Source: Methylocystis iwaonis
GTDB lineage: Bacteria > Pseudomonadota > Alphaproteobacteria > Rhizobiales > Beijerinckiaceae
Length of the DNA stretch: 64,000 bases
Assembly: GCF_027925385.1 (NCBI RefSeq)
Contig: NZ_AP027144.1
Span: 62,001 to 126,000 of the forward strand
Reading direction: 5' to 3'
Made by a program: the position numbers and the translations under genes. Below, piece by piece: positions 9,779-18,915 of the stretch; the stretch's first letter is position 1; every line of letters begins with the position of its first letter. Below the pieces are notes generated by a model. It searched no databases. It had not been told where the DNA came from and worked only from the letters and a program-made list of their open reading frames with translations.

Positions 9779-11002
9779 ATGACCGCCTTCGCTCCATCCC
9801 TCGAAACGATAGAACATCTGGTTAGCCGCGATCGGCCGGTGTCGGCCTTCATCCATGATCTCGACGCGCTCGATCGTCACGCGCGTGGGCTCGTATCCGC
9901 TCTGCCGCCCGGGGCCGAGCTTTTCTACGCGATCAAAGCGAACAGCGATCCCGCCATACTCAGAACCTTGGCGCCGATCGTCGCCGGCTTCGAAGTCGCC
10001 TCGGCCGGAGAAATCCGCAAAGCGCGCGAGGCGATCGGGGTCGGCGCCCGCATTATCATGGGTGGGCCGGCAAGAACGGCCACGGATTTCGCCGCGGTCA
10101 TAGACCATATGGTCGAACGTGTGCATATAGAGAGCATTCATCTTCTCCATCTCGCCAACGCCGTGGCCGAGTCGAGGAATGCGACGCTTCCGATTCTTCT
10201 TCGCGTCAATCTGTCAGGTCCGGTTCCCGGCGCGACGATCACCATGGGCGGACAGCCGACCCAGTTCGGAATAGACGAAGCCGAGATCGACGAAGCCGTC
10301 GCCACGCTGGCGGTCTGTCCGCATCTGCGCTTCGAAGGATTTCATCTTCACACCGTATCCAACAATCTCGACGCCGAGACTCATGCAGATTTTTGCCTCG
10401 AGGCTCTATCTCGAGCGAGACGCATCGCCGATCGTCACGGGCTCGATCTCCGCGTCGTGAATCTCGGCGGCGGTTGGGGCGTCGACTATGCGAGGATAGA
10501 CTCTCTTTTCGATGTCGATTGCCTCGCAGGACGCCTGCGTGACGCGCTGGAGCCGGGTTCACCGCAAATTCAGTTCGAGTGTGGGCGTATCGTCGCTGCG
10601 TATTGCGCTGTCTATGTGAGCGAGGTCGTCGACGTCAAAACCAATCATGGGGAGGCCTTTGCGCTCCTGCGCGGTGGTTCTCACCATTTCCGCTTGCCCT
10701 CGGCGTGGCGCCACAGGCACCCGTTCGTCGTCATCAATAGGGAGAACTGGATCTGGAAATGGCCAAGGCGCGGCCACACGGATTGCCGGGTCACTGTGAC
10801 GGGAGAACTCTGCACGCCGAAGGACGTGCTGCTCGAGGCAGAACCTCTTTCCGCTTTGCGCATAGGCGATCTCGTCTGTTTCCTCTTGGCCGGCGCCTAT
10901 GGCTGGGACATTTCGCATCACGATTTCCTCAGCAATGCTCATCCGGAAAGGATTTTTCTGCCCGCTCGGCAGGTCGGCGCGGACAAGGAAATGAACATAT
11001 GA
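9779..11002 (+). CDS. sbnH: SbnH-like PLP decarboxylase (fold type III)
   Basis: A 407-residue decarboxylase of the alanine-racemase-like fold (ornithine/DAP decarboxylase family). SbnH removes the carboxylate of the Dap moiety in citryl-Dap, giving the 1,2-diaminoethane unit of staphyloferrin B. The PLP lysine is Lys53 in LFYAIKANSD. Further family features are FEGFHLHTVSNN, VVNLGGGWGVDY and IQFECGRIVAAY for phosphate and substrate binding, and a C-terminal GELCTPKDVL block. It lies 7 bp after sbnG and overlaps the next gene by ATGA. Function is well supported by the family and the pathway context. Confidence 0.9.
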   Translation: MTAFAPSLETIEHLVSRDRPVSAFIHDLDALDRHARGLVSALPPGAELFYAIKANSDPAILRTLAPIVAGFEVASAGEIRKAREAIGVGARIIMGGPARTATDFAAVIDHMVERVHIESIHLLHLANAVAESRNATLPILLRVNLSGPVPGATITMGGQPTQFGIDEAEIDEAVATLAVCPHLRFEGFHLHTVSNNLDAETHADFCLEALSRARRIADRHGLDLRVVNLGGGWGVDYARIDSLFDVDCLAGRLRDALEPGSPQIQFECGRIVAAYCAVYVSEVVDVKTNHGEAFALLRGGSHHFRLPSAWRHRHPFVVINRENWIWKWPRRGHTDCRVTVTGELCTPKDVLLEAEPLSALRIGDLVCFLLAGAYGWDISHHDFLSNAHPERIFLPARQVGADKEMNI

Positions 11003-11463
11003 GAACACAGCACATTCGCCTCCTCTCGCCCATGGAATTGAAGCCGCACGAGCAGACCGACAGTTGTCGCGTTCGTCATGTGATCGATCTCCTTTTGCGC
11101 GAGCAAGCATGGACGCGCCCGATCTGTGTCGAAGCGACAAGCCTTTGTGTCATGGATGGCCACCACCGACGCGTCGCCGCCATTCATTTGGGGCTCGCCG
11201 CCGTCCCTGTGATTGCCTTCACCTATGACGAGATCCGGCTTGGCGGCCGACAGCCGGGCATGAGCCTAGAGCCGGAGGAATTGATCGATTGTGCAATGCG
11301 AGGGCGTCTCTTCCCGCCCAAGTCCACGCGCCACGTCTTTCCGCCGTTCCAAATGGATGCTATCCCGCTCGAGAAGCTTCTCCCCTCACGGGCTTGCCTT
11401 CGAGCGTATCTGGAAGAGAGCCGAAGTCACCGGAGACTTGTCGGTGCGAGTTGGAATTCGTAA
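10999..11463 (+). CDS. sbnI: short SbnI-like ParB-fold protein (serine kinase half only)
   Basis: A 154-residue ParB/sulfiredoxin-fold protein in the sbnI position. S. aureus SbnI (about 254 residues) is a free-serine kinase that makes O-phospho-L-serine for SbnA, and a DNA- and haem-binding regulator. Here the kinase-fold half is recognisable: HEQTDSCRV near residue 17, whose Glu18 aligns with the catalytic Glu of SbnI, and MDGHHRRVAAIHLG for the ParB signature. The C-terminal 100 or so residues, tied to regulation and haem sensing, are absent. The start overlaps the sbnH stop by ATGA. The 3' end runs tail to tail over the PepSY gene for 104 bp. Whether it phosphorylates serine is inferred from family and position. 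Confidence 0.78.
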   Translation: MRTQHIRLLSPMELKPHEQTDSCRVRHVIDLLLREQAWTRPICVEATSLCVMDGHHRRVAAIHLGLAAVPVIAFTYDEIRLGGRQPGMSLEPEELIDCAMRGRLFPPKSTRHVFPPFQMDAIPLEKLLPSRACLRAYLEESRSHRRLVGASWNS

Positions 11464-12592
11464 GCCTGCGAGCGCGCCTCTTGTTTCGCCACATCACAAA
11501 GCCCGTGACGAACAGAACGAGCGGCGCAAAGCCGGATGCGAATACCGCCAGACGACCAATCGCTCCGAAACTTGCGCCGTTGTGCAACCAGAGCTGCTCT
11601 GTAACGTATCGATCGCCCGCCGACATAACATCAGAGGTACGAGCGTGAACGATATCACCCGTCCAAGGATCGAGCCAAATCGCCCCCCGTGAACGCAGGG
11701 CCGGATCGGCTCCAGCCGGACGGAACAACACTCGCCAAGTGTTACGCGATTCGGTCGGAGGATTGAGGAGCGCGATGTCTGCACCCGGTTGCGCGGCGCG
11801 CGCGCGCTCGAGGATTTGATCAGCGGAAAGTTTGCGCGCGTTCTTGTCCAGCGGCGTTGCGACCTTCGGAGAAGGATAGGGCGTGCCGATCGAGAACAGG
11901 CTGATCACCGGCCGCATGACGTCGGGAAAAACGATTCCCACGCCGGTAGCTGCAATCATCGCCAGCACAGGCAAGGTCCACGTGCCGGCCGCATTGTGAA
12001 TGTCCACGACAAAGCGCTGCGGCGAGACGCCCTTGCGGAGAGAGATCGAACGCCAGACGCGCCCCGGCCGCGGCCACCATAAGTATAGCCCCGACAGGGC
12101 CGAGCAGAGTAGACAGAGACCCAGGACGCCGACGAGCTCCCTCCCCCACCACTCGCGCAGCAACAGCGAGGAGTGCAATCGGTAGATCGTGAACGCAAAC
12201 GCGTTCGTGTAGTCGCGCCGCCCGAGGACCGCTCCATTCGAGGGGTCGATCATCGTGGTCCAGAGGTCCGAATGAGACCCTTTGTCGGGCGCATGAATCG
12301 CGATCCAAACGGGCCAGGTCTTGTCGGGCGCGATGATGGATGTGATCGGCGCCGGGTCGGCCGCAGCCGCCGCTTGCATCGCTTCGGCGGCCGTAACATT
12401 GTGTTCGGAGCCGAGAGGATTGTAGAGCGCCGGATTCAGCGCAGCGTCGATCTCACGGTAGAAGACGTTGAAGCTGCCGGTGAGGCCGATGAGAACGAGC
12501 AGAGCGCCGGCGACGAGCCCGACCCATCTGTGCAGCAACATGAACGCCCCGCGTAAACGGGGCGTCCATGCGGCGGGAGGGCCAGCGACCAC
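11360..12592 (-). CDS. PepSY-associated membrane protein, siderophore locus 1
   Basis: A 410-residue PepSY-associated TM-helix protein. The first helix (HRWVGLVAGALLVLIG) and the motif GLTGSFNVFYREID are typical, two further TM pairs surround a periplasmic PepSY-like region, and it ends with FVTGFVMWRNKRRARR. Relatives such as FoxB are inner-membrane proteins implicated in releasing iron from ferrisiderophores in the periplasm. It starts (GTG) 15 bp after the TonB-receptor stop, so the two are co-transcribed. The last 40 or so residues lie beyond the conserved domain and overlap the 3' end of sbnI on the other strand; this tail may be read-through caused by loss of an earlier stop. The role in ferric staphyloferrin B reduction is inferred. 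Confidence 0.88.
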   Translation of the reverse strand: MVAGPPAAWTPRLRGAFMLLHRWVGLVAGALLVLIGLTGSFNVFYREIDAALNPALYNPLGSEHNVTAAEAMQAAAAADPAPITSIIAPDKTWPVWIAIHAPDKGSHSDLWTTMIDPSNGAVLGRRDYTNAFAFTIYRLHSSLLLREWWGRELVGVLGLCLLCSALSGLYLWWPRPGRVWRSISLRKGVSPQRFVVDIHNAAGTWTLPVLAMIAATGVGIVFPDVMRPVISLFSIGTPYPSPKVATPLDKNARKLSADQILERARAAQPGADIALLNPPTESRNTWRVLFRPAGADPALRSRGAIWLDPWTGDIVHARTSDVMSAGDRYVTEQLWLHNGASFGAIGRLAVFASGFAPLVLFVTGFVMWRNKRRARRLTNSNSHRQVSGDFGSLPDTLEGKPVRGEASRAG

Positions 12593-12607
12593 AGCGAGCT
12601 TCCTCTC

Positions 12608-14806
12608 TCAGAAGTCCACTGTGGTCGAAACCAGGAATGTGCGAGGCGCGCCTGCGGTGAGAAGACCACGTCCGGTCGTCGCCCAATAGTTGGTGTCGAG
12701 GACATTCTCGACACCGAGGCGCAGCGTCACCGGACGGCCCTCTATGTCGATAGTGTAGCGCCCACCGAGGTCCAGCCGTGTCCATTCTGGTATGCTCTGC
12801 GTGTTGGCCTGATCGTAAAACTGGGACGACGTGTAAATGACGCGACCGGTGAGTGTCGCAGTTCCCGGCGCAGACCAGAACGGCAGGTCGTATTCGCCGT
12901 ATAGATTGAGCTGTACGTCCGGGACCCCGGCGGCGGTCTTGCCATTATTGGTTCCGCTGGCGGTCTTCGTCAGCACGCCGTCGAGCAGGGTGACGCCGCC
13001 GAGAAGCCGCACTCCCGGCAAAGGTTCGCCGAAGACATTGAACTCCAGACCGCGGTTGCGTTGCTCGCCATCGACCGAGAACCGCCGGGTCGTCGGATCG
13101 GTGAAGCTGCTCGGCTGAGTGATGTCGAAGGCGGCGAAGGTCAATCCGAGAACTCCGAAGTCGTATTTGGCGCCGACTTCGATCTGCCTCGCTATGAAGG
13201 CCGGAAACGCCTCGCCGGCGTTTATCGCATTCACCGGCGCGATGCCGCCCGAGGTCAACCCTTGCATATAGTTCGCGTAGAGCGACAGTTTCTCGAGCGG
13301 TTTCACTACCAATCCGGCCGCAGGGCTGAAAGCCTGATTTGTGGTGCTCGACGCGATCAGCCCCGTATTGGCGTTATAATTCTTGACGTCGATCTGCTGC
13401 CAGCGTCCGCCCAGGGTGAGGAGCACCCTGTCGTCGAAGGCCGACAATGTATCGGCGAACGCGACGCCGCGATTCATGCGTGCGGCCGTCCGCGGCGCGT
13501 CTCGCGGTAAACCGAAATCGCTTCGCGCAGGGACATAGAGAGGAACAAAAACGTTCGAGGTGATCACGCGGCCGACGGTCGAGTTGATAATCCCCGTGTC
13601 CTGCCACATACCGACAGCAGAAGCTGCGAGCTGATGCTTGATCGGACCCGTCTCGAAGCGGGTGCGTAGACCAATGTCGGTCGTATTGCTCTGCACGTCC
13701 TGCGGCGTGAGAGTGGGCGTCATGCGGAAGTCGCCGCGCGCGTTGAATATCTGCAGCACTCCTCCGAAAAACAGCTCGTCGAACCGGGAGTGGCCGAACG
13801 CCGCATAGACGGTGGCGTTTTCCGATACGTCATATTCAGCGCGCAATGCGCCGTGCCAATGGCGGGCGTTATAATATTCCCATGGCTGCTGCGGGTTGAT
13901 GACCAGCGATGGCGAACTCGGAATCGGAAAGCCAGTCGATACGGTTTTCTGCCGCGTCGGCGCGTCGAGATCGCGCCTTTGGAGTTCGAGATCGGTGGTA
14001 ACGCGCAATCTTTCGCCACGGTAGTCTAGAGCCAGCGCTGCGACCCCGAACTCTTCGCCTTGGAAGTCGATCGGCGCGCTGCCCTTGCGATAGGCGCCAT
14101 TGAAGCGAATGCCCCACTCGTTATTCGGACCAAAACGGCGGCCGACGTCTACATGTGTGCCGAGCTGTCCGCGGGACGCGAAGCTCGTCGTAACGCGCGT
14201 GATCGGCGCGTCGGTCGCCCGTTTGGGAATGAGGTTGATCGCGCCGCCGATCGTTCCGAGCGGCGGCACGCCGTTCAGAAGAGCGTTCGGCCCCTTGAGA
14301 ACCTCTATGCGCTCCATAGGCTCGATCGCCTGGCTGCGCCAATCGGCGACGCCATAGAGACCGTCGATTGCAAAATCGCCGGCGAATACGGGAAGGCCGC
14401 GGACCAGAAATCCATCGATTCCGCCATATCTGGGCGCGTTTGTGCGGATCGAGGAATCATTGTCGGCCACGTCCGTCATGCTTCGCGCCTGCTGATCGCG
14501 AACGAGCTTTTCCGTATAGCTGGTAAGGCTGAGCGGCGTGTTGAAGATATTGCGATTGCCGAGCAGGCCCACGCGAGCGCCGCTGCCAACCAGACCGCCG
14601 GCGTATGGCGCGGGCGGTTGCCCGATGACGCCCGTCGGCGGGGTTTTGTCGGCGGACGGACGAGGCGCCTCGCGCGCGCCGGCAGTCTCCGCTTGTATGT
14701 CGATGGTCGGAAGGGCTTGTTGCGCATCGGCCGGCAAAGCGCTGCAAGCGGCGACGAACAACAAAGAAGCAGCCCCGCGAGGCGCGTTGTGAGATATGCG
14801 ACTCAT
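12608..14806 (-). CDS. TonB-dependent siderophore receptor (locus 1)
   Basis: A 732-residue outer-membrane receptor of the FhuA/FhuE-like siderophore class. A signal peptide (about residues 1-29) precedes a candidate TonB box LPTIDIQ. There is no N-terminal STN signalling domain, so it should not act through a FecR-type cascade. The plug domain is clear (RNIFNTPLSLTSYT, then MERIEVLKGPNALLNG and GTIGGAINLIPKRA). The 22-strand barrel ends in the usual aromatic terminus VSTTVDF. It lies opposite the sbn operon with a PepSY gene downstream, so ferric staphyloferrin B is the natural ligand; that specificity is inference from context. Confidence 0.9.
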   Translation of the reverse strand: MSRISHNAPRGAASLLFVAACSALPADAQQALPTIDIQAETAGAREAPRPSADKTPPTGVIGQPPAPYAGGLVGSGARVGLLGNRNIFNTPLSLTSYTEKLVRDQQARSMTDVADNDSSIRTNAPRYGGIDGFLVRGLPVFAGDFAIDGLYGVADWRSQAIEPMERIEVLKGPNALLNGVPPLGTIGGAINLIPKRATDAPITRVTTSFASRGQLGTHVDVGRRFGPNNEWGIRFNGAYRKGSAPIDFQGEEFGVAALALDYRGERLRVTTDLELQRRDLDAPTRQKTVSTGFPIPSSPSLVINPQQPWEYYNARHWHGALRAEYDVSENATVYAAFGHSRFDELFFGGVLQIFNARGDFRMTPTLTPQDVQSNTTDIGLRTRFETGPIKHQLAASAVGMWQDTGIINSTVGRVITSNVFVPLYVPARSDFGLPRDAPRTAARMNRGVAFADTLSAFDDRVLLTLGGRWQQIDVKNYNANTGLIASSTTNQAFSPAAGLVVKPLEKLSLYANYMQGLTSGGIAPVNAINAGEAFPAFIARQIEVGAKYDFGVLGLTFAAFDITQPSSFTDPTTRRFSVDGEQRNRGLEFNVFGEPLPGVRLLGGVTLLDGVLTKTASGTNNGKTAAGVPDVQLNLYGEYDLPFWSAPGTATLTGRVIYTSSQFYDQANTQSIPEWTRLDLGGRYTIDIEGRPVTLRLGVENVLDTNYWATTGRGLLTAGAPRTFLVSTTVDF

Positions 14807-15063
14807 GAAAAGCGAACCCCAGCTCAGTGCAACAATTTCGGCTGGCTGGCTCGGCGCGTCGGCCTGGCTGGCTTGCTACATATGTGCGCCGCCACTGGCG
14901 CGCATGTTGGAATGTCCACTCTTGTCTTAGCCGAGGCATGACCATTCGATCAAGGATTATGGCCGGTGACTACTTTGAAAGATTTCCAAGCGGCAAACTG
15001 CAATGCTTCCAATGAGACGCTTCGAGCATTGACCGGCGACATTGCTTTGTCGAGATTCTTTGC

Positions 15064-15255
15064 ATGGCCGAATTCAACGATCATCCCACAAAACGGAATT
15101 TCGATCCGCAGCAGGCTTCAGAAAGCCGAGCCGTGACTCGCGAGCACCATGCGCGCGACCTCTTGGGCGAGAAAAAGGAAGCCACGATCGTCCACGCCGG
15201 AGAACGTTATCGCCTCCGCATTACTGCGAACAATAAGCTCATTCTGACCAAATGA
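15064..15255 (+). CDS. hemP: HemP-like hemin uptake protein
   Basis: A 63-residue protein of the HemP/HmuP family. The C-terminal half carries the family signature (VHAGERYRLRITANNKLILTK in part: a conserved GE-YRLR block and a terminal LILTK). HemP/HmuP proteins are small cytoplasmic factors needed for expression of haem and siderophore receptors in several alpha- and betaproteobacteria. The gene diverges from the TonB receptor at 14806 and is followed by the exbB relic, the usual hemP-exbB-exbD-tonB order of alphaproteobacteria. No strong ribosome site is visible before the ATG. Its exact role here is not known. Confidence 0.85.
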   Translation: MAEFNDHPTKRNFDPQQASESRAVTREHHARDLLGEKKEATIVHAGERYRLRITANNKLILTK

Positions 15256-15374
15256 GATGCGTACGGCCGGCCGCCAGTTCCTCGCGTCCGGAGCCGAATG
15301 TTTTCGTGGCAATGCGAGTGCAGGCGATCCGCTTTTGACGTCGAGCCTATTAACCCCGAGCACGAGCGCCAGTC

Positions 15375-15790
<416 letters not shown>

Positions 15791-16076
15791 GCCACGCTCC
15801 GCACGCGCGGTGCGAACAACCTCCGCGGTAACCTTCCAACCGGACCGTTGAAGCACCCGACGGAGAAATTCGTCTCGCCCTTCCGCGTCCATCTCTGGCG
15901 CTCGTCTAACCGATCAATGGCGGTTGATTCATCGCCCTCACGATACGGTCGATTGACCGGTCGATCAATCCCACTTTGAGTGTCCAAAACACCTCTGGGA
16001 GTCCCGATTGAAATGCCTCGAGTGACACTTCAGTCTCACCCAAGTAATTGAAATCTAACAATACGGGAGTCCCACA
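15791..16076. other. mosaic junction DNA without a gene
   Basis: Between the break in exbB and the transposase relic I see no credible gene. The stretch holds several GATCAAT/ATTGATC half-sites, including an inverted pair around 15952-15972, and two short direct repeats of the form GGGAGTCCC followed by ATTGAAATG near 16000 and 16064. These may be ends of lost insertion elements. No function is assigned. Confidence 0.4.
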
Positions 16077-17040
16077 TTGAAATGTAAATCGACACGGCAG
16101 ATGAAGGCGCTGGGGGTCGCCCGGAGCACCGTCTATTACAAGCCGCGGCCGGTTACGGCCGAGGACCTGAAGCTGATGCACCGCCTCAACGAATTGCATC
16201 TCGAACATCCTTTCGCCGGCGCGCGGATGCTGCGCGATCTGCTGCGGCGCGAGGGCGTCGCCGTGGGTCGCCGGCATGTCGCGACGCTGATGAAGCGGAT
16301 GGGGATCGAGGCAATCTATCGTCGTCCGAACACGAGCAAGCCCGCGCCGGGACACAAGGTTTACCCATATCTGCTGCGCGGCGTGAAGATCGAACGGCCG
16401 AACCAGGTCTGGGCGACGGACATAAGCTACATCCCGATGCGGCGCGGCTTCGTCTATATCACGGCGGTCGTCGACGTGTTCAGCCGACGCGTGCTGGCGT
16501 ATCGCGTGTCGATCACGATGGAGGCGGCGTTCTGCGTCGAGGCGCTTGAGGAGGCGCTGGCGAAATACGGCAAGCCGGAGATTTTCAACACGGATCAGGG
16601 CAGCCAGTTCACCAGCCTCGACTTCACCGGCGCGCTGCTCGATGCGAAGATCGCCATCAGCATGGACGGGAAAGGCGCCTGGCGCGACAATGTCTTCGTC
16701 GAGCGGCTGTGGCGCAGTGTGAAATACGAGGAGGTCTATCTCAAGGCCTACGACAATGTGTCCGAGGCGCGCGCCTCAATCGGCCGGTATCTGGCTTTCT
16801 ATAATGGACGGGCACCCGCATTCGAGCCGTGACGGGCGCAGGCCCGACGAGGCCTACTTCGGCAAAGAGGAAACGGCGATGGCCGCACGACCGCCGCCGC
16901 CGATTTTATCGCAGCTTTGGTCGGGCTACGCCCTCCCGACGCCGCGACAAAATCGAAGAACCCCGCGTTCGGCAAACCCCGGCAGAGATCCACTTAAAAT
17001 CCGCGGGGAGCTGTCCAAACAACCGGGGCCAGCTCTAAGG
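16077..17040 (+). mobile_element. IS3-family element, 5' truncated and frameshifted
   Basis: An OrfB-type DDE transposase is readable from 16097. It contains an HTH_21-like start (MKALGVARSTVYYKPRP), ATDISYIPM with the first Asp, NTDQGSQFTS with the second Asp and DNVFVERLWRSVKYEE with the Glu. The frame breaks near 16812, where one extra G turns the expected NGR-HPHSS into NGRAPAFEP and a stop; the lost C-terminus (DGRRPDEAYFG) continues in the next frame. OrfA and the start of OrfB are missing. A right-end sequence typical of this group (TGTCCAAACAACCGGGGCCA) lies at about 17013-17032. The element cannot move by itself. Confidence 0.85.
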
Positions 17041-17215
17041 GCGAGAAAGCGAATGCGAACCACGAACGCCATCGAACGGGCGGTTCCGCGAAGCGCGCCG
17101 AAGAACCCGCCACATGATGGGCGCCTTTCAGGACAAGACCAGCATGGACCGCATCCTTTTCGCGGTCTTCACCAACAAGAAAATCACAAGGCGTCCGCTG
17201 CTCTTTCTCGCTGAC
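17041..17215 (+). pseudogene. IS256/mutator-type transposase 3' remnant
   Basis: A short scrap reads RTTNAIER in one frame and then MMGAFQDKTSMDRILFAVFT in another. This is the C-terminal signature of an IS256-like (mutator) transposase with a frameshift. Nothing else of the element remains. It overlaps the last codons of the sigma-factor gene on the other strand, so that gene's tail is probably derived from it. Confidence 0.6.
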
Positions 17216-17894
17216 CCAAACAATTTGACGTTATCCAAGCTTGATCATTTCGTCGTTGTGATCTCGCATACCGCAATGCGCCACACCGATTGCGCCGTTC
17301 GATATTTCGATCCCAGTTTCCAATAGCCTCCACTACGAATACGAACTTCTGTTGTAGGATTGGACTGAGATTTGAGTTTTTCTTCTGCGTCGCGGGCCCG
17401 TCAAGGACAGAATAGAGGTGTTTAGTCGCCAAACCAATGTCCCTGTTCACCGTCCTGACGGAAATTCCCAGTTTTGCGGCGATTTCGGCATTGTCTAGTT
17501 GGTAGACCCGACTGAGAAGAAAAATATCGCGACAACGACCAGAAAGTCGGGACAATTCCGTGAGAACGGCGTTAAGCGCGAGCCAATCGTCGAAGGGTGT
17601 GTCGCTCGTCATGTTAATTGTAGAGCATTCGTCAACCCTATCGGCTTCCACCAGAAAAGCGGCGCGTGTTCGCGCCTTGCGCAACCAGTCAACAGCGATA
17701 TTCAACCCAATACGAAAAAGATAACTACGTGGGTCGGCTATGGTCTCGCGCCGTTCCATTTCGAGTAAGCGGAGGAACGCCTCTTGCGCAACGTCTTCCG
17801 AGTCCTGGTGGTTCATTTTCCGCCGAGTTACTCGACACAGAGATTTATGTTCATCTCGAAACAGGGTTTCAATCGCCGCATTAGAGAGCCGCAT
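17184..17894 (-). CDS. ECF sigma factor, iron-starvation (FecI/PvdS) type
   Basis: A 236-residue ECF sigma-70 factor. Region 2 is seen as LFRDEHKSLCRVTRRK, DSEDVAQEAFLRLLEM and DPRSYLFRIGLNIAVDWLRK. Region 4 is FLLSRVYQLDNAEIAAKLGISVRTVNRDI. The ATG has a strong GGGAGG site. FecI-type factors are about 170 residues long; here about 60 unrelated residues follow region 4 and run into the IS256 scrap, so the native stop was probably lost. No FecR gene is adjacent, and neither TonB receptor in the window has an STN domain, so a PvdS-like, Fur-controlled mode is more likely than surface signalling. It is a plausible activator of the NRPS locus, which is inference. Confidence 0.82.
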   Translation of the reverse strand: MRLSNAAIETLFRDEHKSLCRVTRRKMNHQDSEDVAQEAFLRLLEMERRETIADPRSYLFRIGLNIAVDWLRKARTRAAFLVEADRVDECSTINMTSDTPFDDWLALNAVLTELSRLSGRCRDIFLLSRVYQLDNAEIAAKLGISVRTVNRDIGLATKHLYSVLDGPATQKKNSNLSPILQQKFVFVVEAIGNWDRNIERRNRCGALRYARSQRRNDQAWITSNCLGQRERAADAL

Positions 17895-18151
17895 TCAAGC
17901 CTCCCATAAATTTGGAGCGCTAAAAACAGTTAAAAAGCCGATCTTCTGCACCAAGTTCAGTTCCGACTCATCGATCGTCGCCGAGGACCGCTTCAGAACG
18001 ATGGGCGCAGAACTACATTCGCCAGCACGATCGTGCGGGACAAGCGAATGAAGAACACCACCGGGACACGATGCGCATCGAAAGTCGCGAGTGATCCAAA
18101 TCAATCGCTTTTTTCACGGCGCTGATGGTGCAGATATGAAAAAATGCAATG

Positions 18152-18508
18152 TTAGGATTGGACCGGCGGCGCGCGGGGTTGGTGAGGCGATGAACTCGAA
18201 CAATAGCGCCCAACAGGGAGTGACGCATTTAGCGTATGCGTGCGCGCTTCAACCTGCGTGCGCGTCGTGAACCCGCGCGAGATGGGACGTTGGAAAAGTG
18301 ATGAGCACGAACAAGAGGTAAGGCAACAAACGCCATCAAATCGGCATGCGTTGCCGGAAGCCAACGGCGGCTCTTTTAAATTGTTGGTAGAGCATATTAC
18401 GTCCTGAATACCCTGCTCGTTACGAGCTACGAACGGATTGGCAGACCCCAGCCCCAAAAAAGCAGACTGGGCCAATACCAGAAACACAATGAAAATCGTA
18501 CGAAACAT
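18152..18508 (-). CDS. small secreted Cys-rich protein, DUF2946-like
   Basis: About 118 residues from the ATG at 18508 (an upstream ATG at 18589 is also possible; neither has a clear ribosome site). It opens with a hydrophobic signal segment (IFIVFLVLAQSAFLGLG), has a cysteine cluster CRFDGVCCLTSCSC in the middle, and ends with PHQPRAPPVQS, like the Ser/Ala-Pro-Pro tails of DUF2946 proteins. A second protein of this general design lies at 29280-29714. Such genes often sit beside TonB receptors, but their role is unknown. It lies upstream of the sigma factor on the same strand. Confidence 0.5.
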   Translation of the reverse strand: MFRTIFIVFLVLAQSAFLGLGSANPFVARNEQGIQDVICSTNNLKEPPLASGNACRFDGVCCLTSCSCSSLFQRPISRGFTTRTQVEARTHTLNASLPVGRYCSSSSPHQPRAPPVQS

Positions 18509-18599
18509 GAGAGAATGCCGCCGCGCAGTCCTCAACCAAATCTTTCCTATCTCCAAATAGGCTAGAACGCAACCGCGGGTCCATTTCACACCACGTCAC

Positions 18600-18915
18600 G
18601 CGCCCCTGGCCGCCTTTAACGATCTCGACGTCGATCAACATCCGCGTGCTGTCGATCGAGGCGACCTTCAGACGCGTGATTTCTCTGACACGCAAACCTG
18701 CCACATAAGCGGTCGCCCGCGCGACGCGGTTGCGTAGTCCGTCAACCGCTTCCAGGAAGCGCACGACTTCCTCGGCGCTCATGACCGCGGCAAGCCTCTC
18801 AGGCTCGCGGCCGAAAACAATCCTTTCGATCGCCTCCTTCGTCCCACGGCGCCGTGTGAAGAACCGCTGGGCGCATGTGACTTGGTTGGCGTGCCTCAGG
18901 AATGCTTCTGGGCGA
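18600..18915 (-). pseudogene. tyrosine recombinase (IS91-associated integrase type) remnant
   Basis: The readable part includes NQVTCAQRFFTRRRGTKEAI, then MSAEEVVRFLEAVDGLRNRV and ATAYVAGLRVREITRLKVAS with the first catalytic Arg (AGLRVREI), and IDSTRMLIDVEIVKGG. After KGGQGR the homology ends. The H-x-x-R box and the tyrosine nucleophile are missing and the N-terminus is degenerate. This is the kind of XerC-like integrase that travels with IS91/ISCR elements. It marks the left edge of the NRPS region. Confidence 0.75.
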
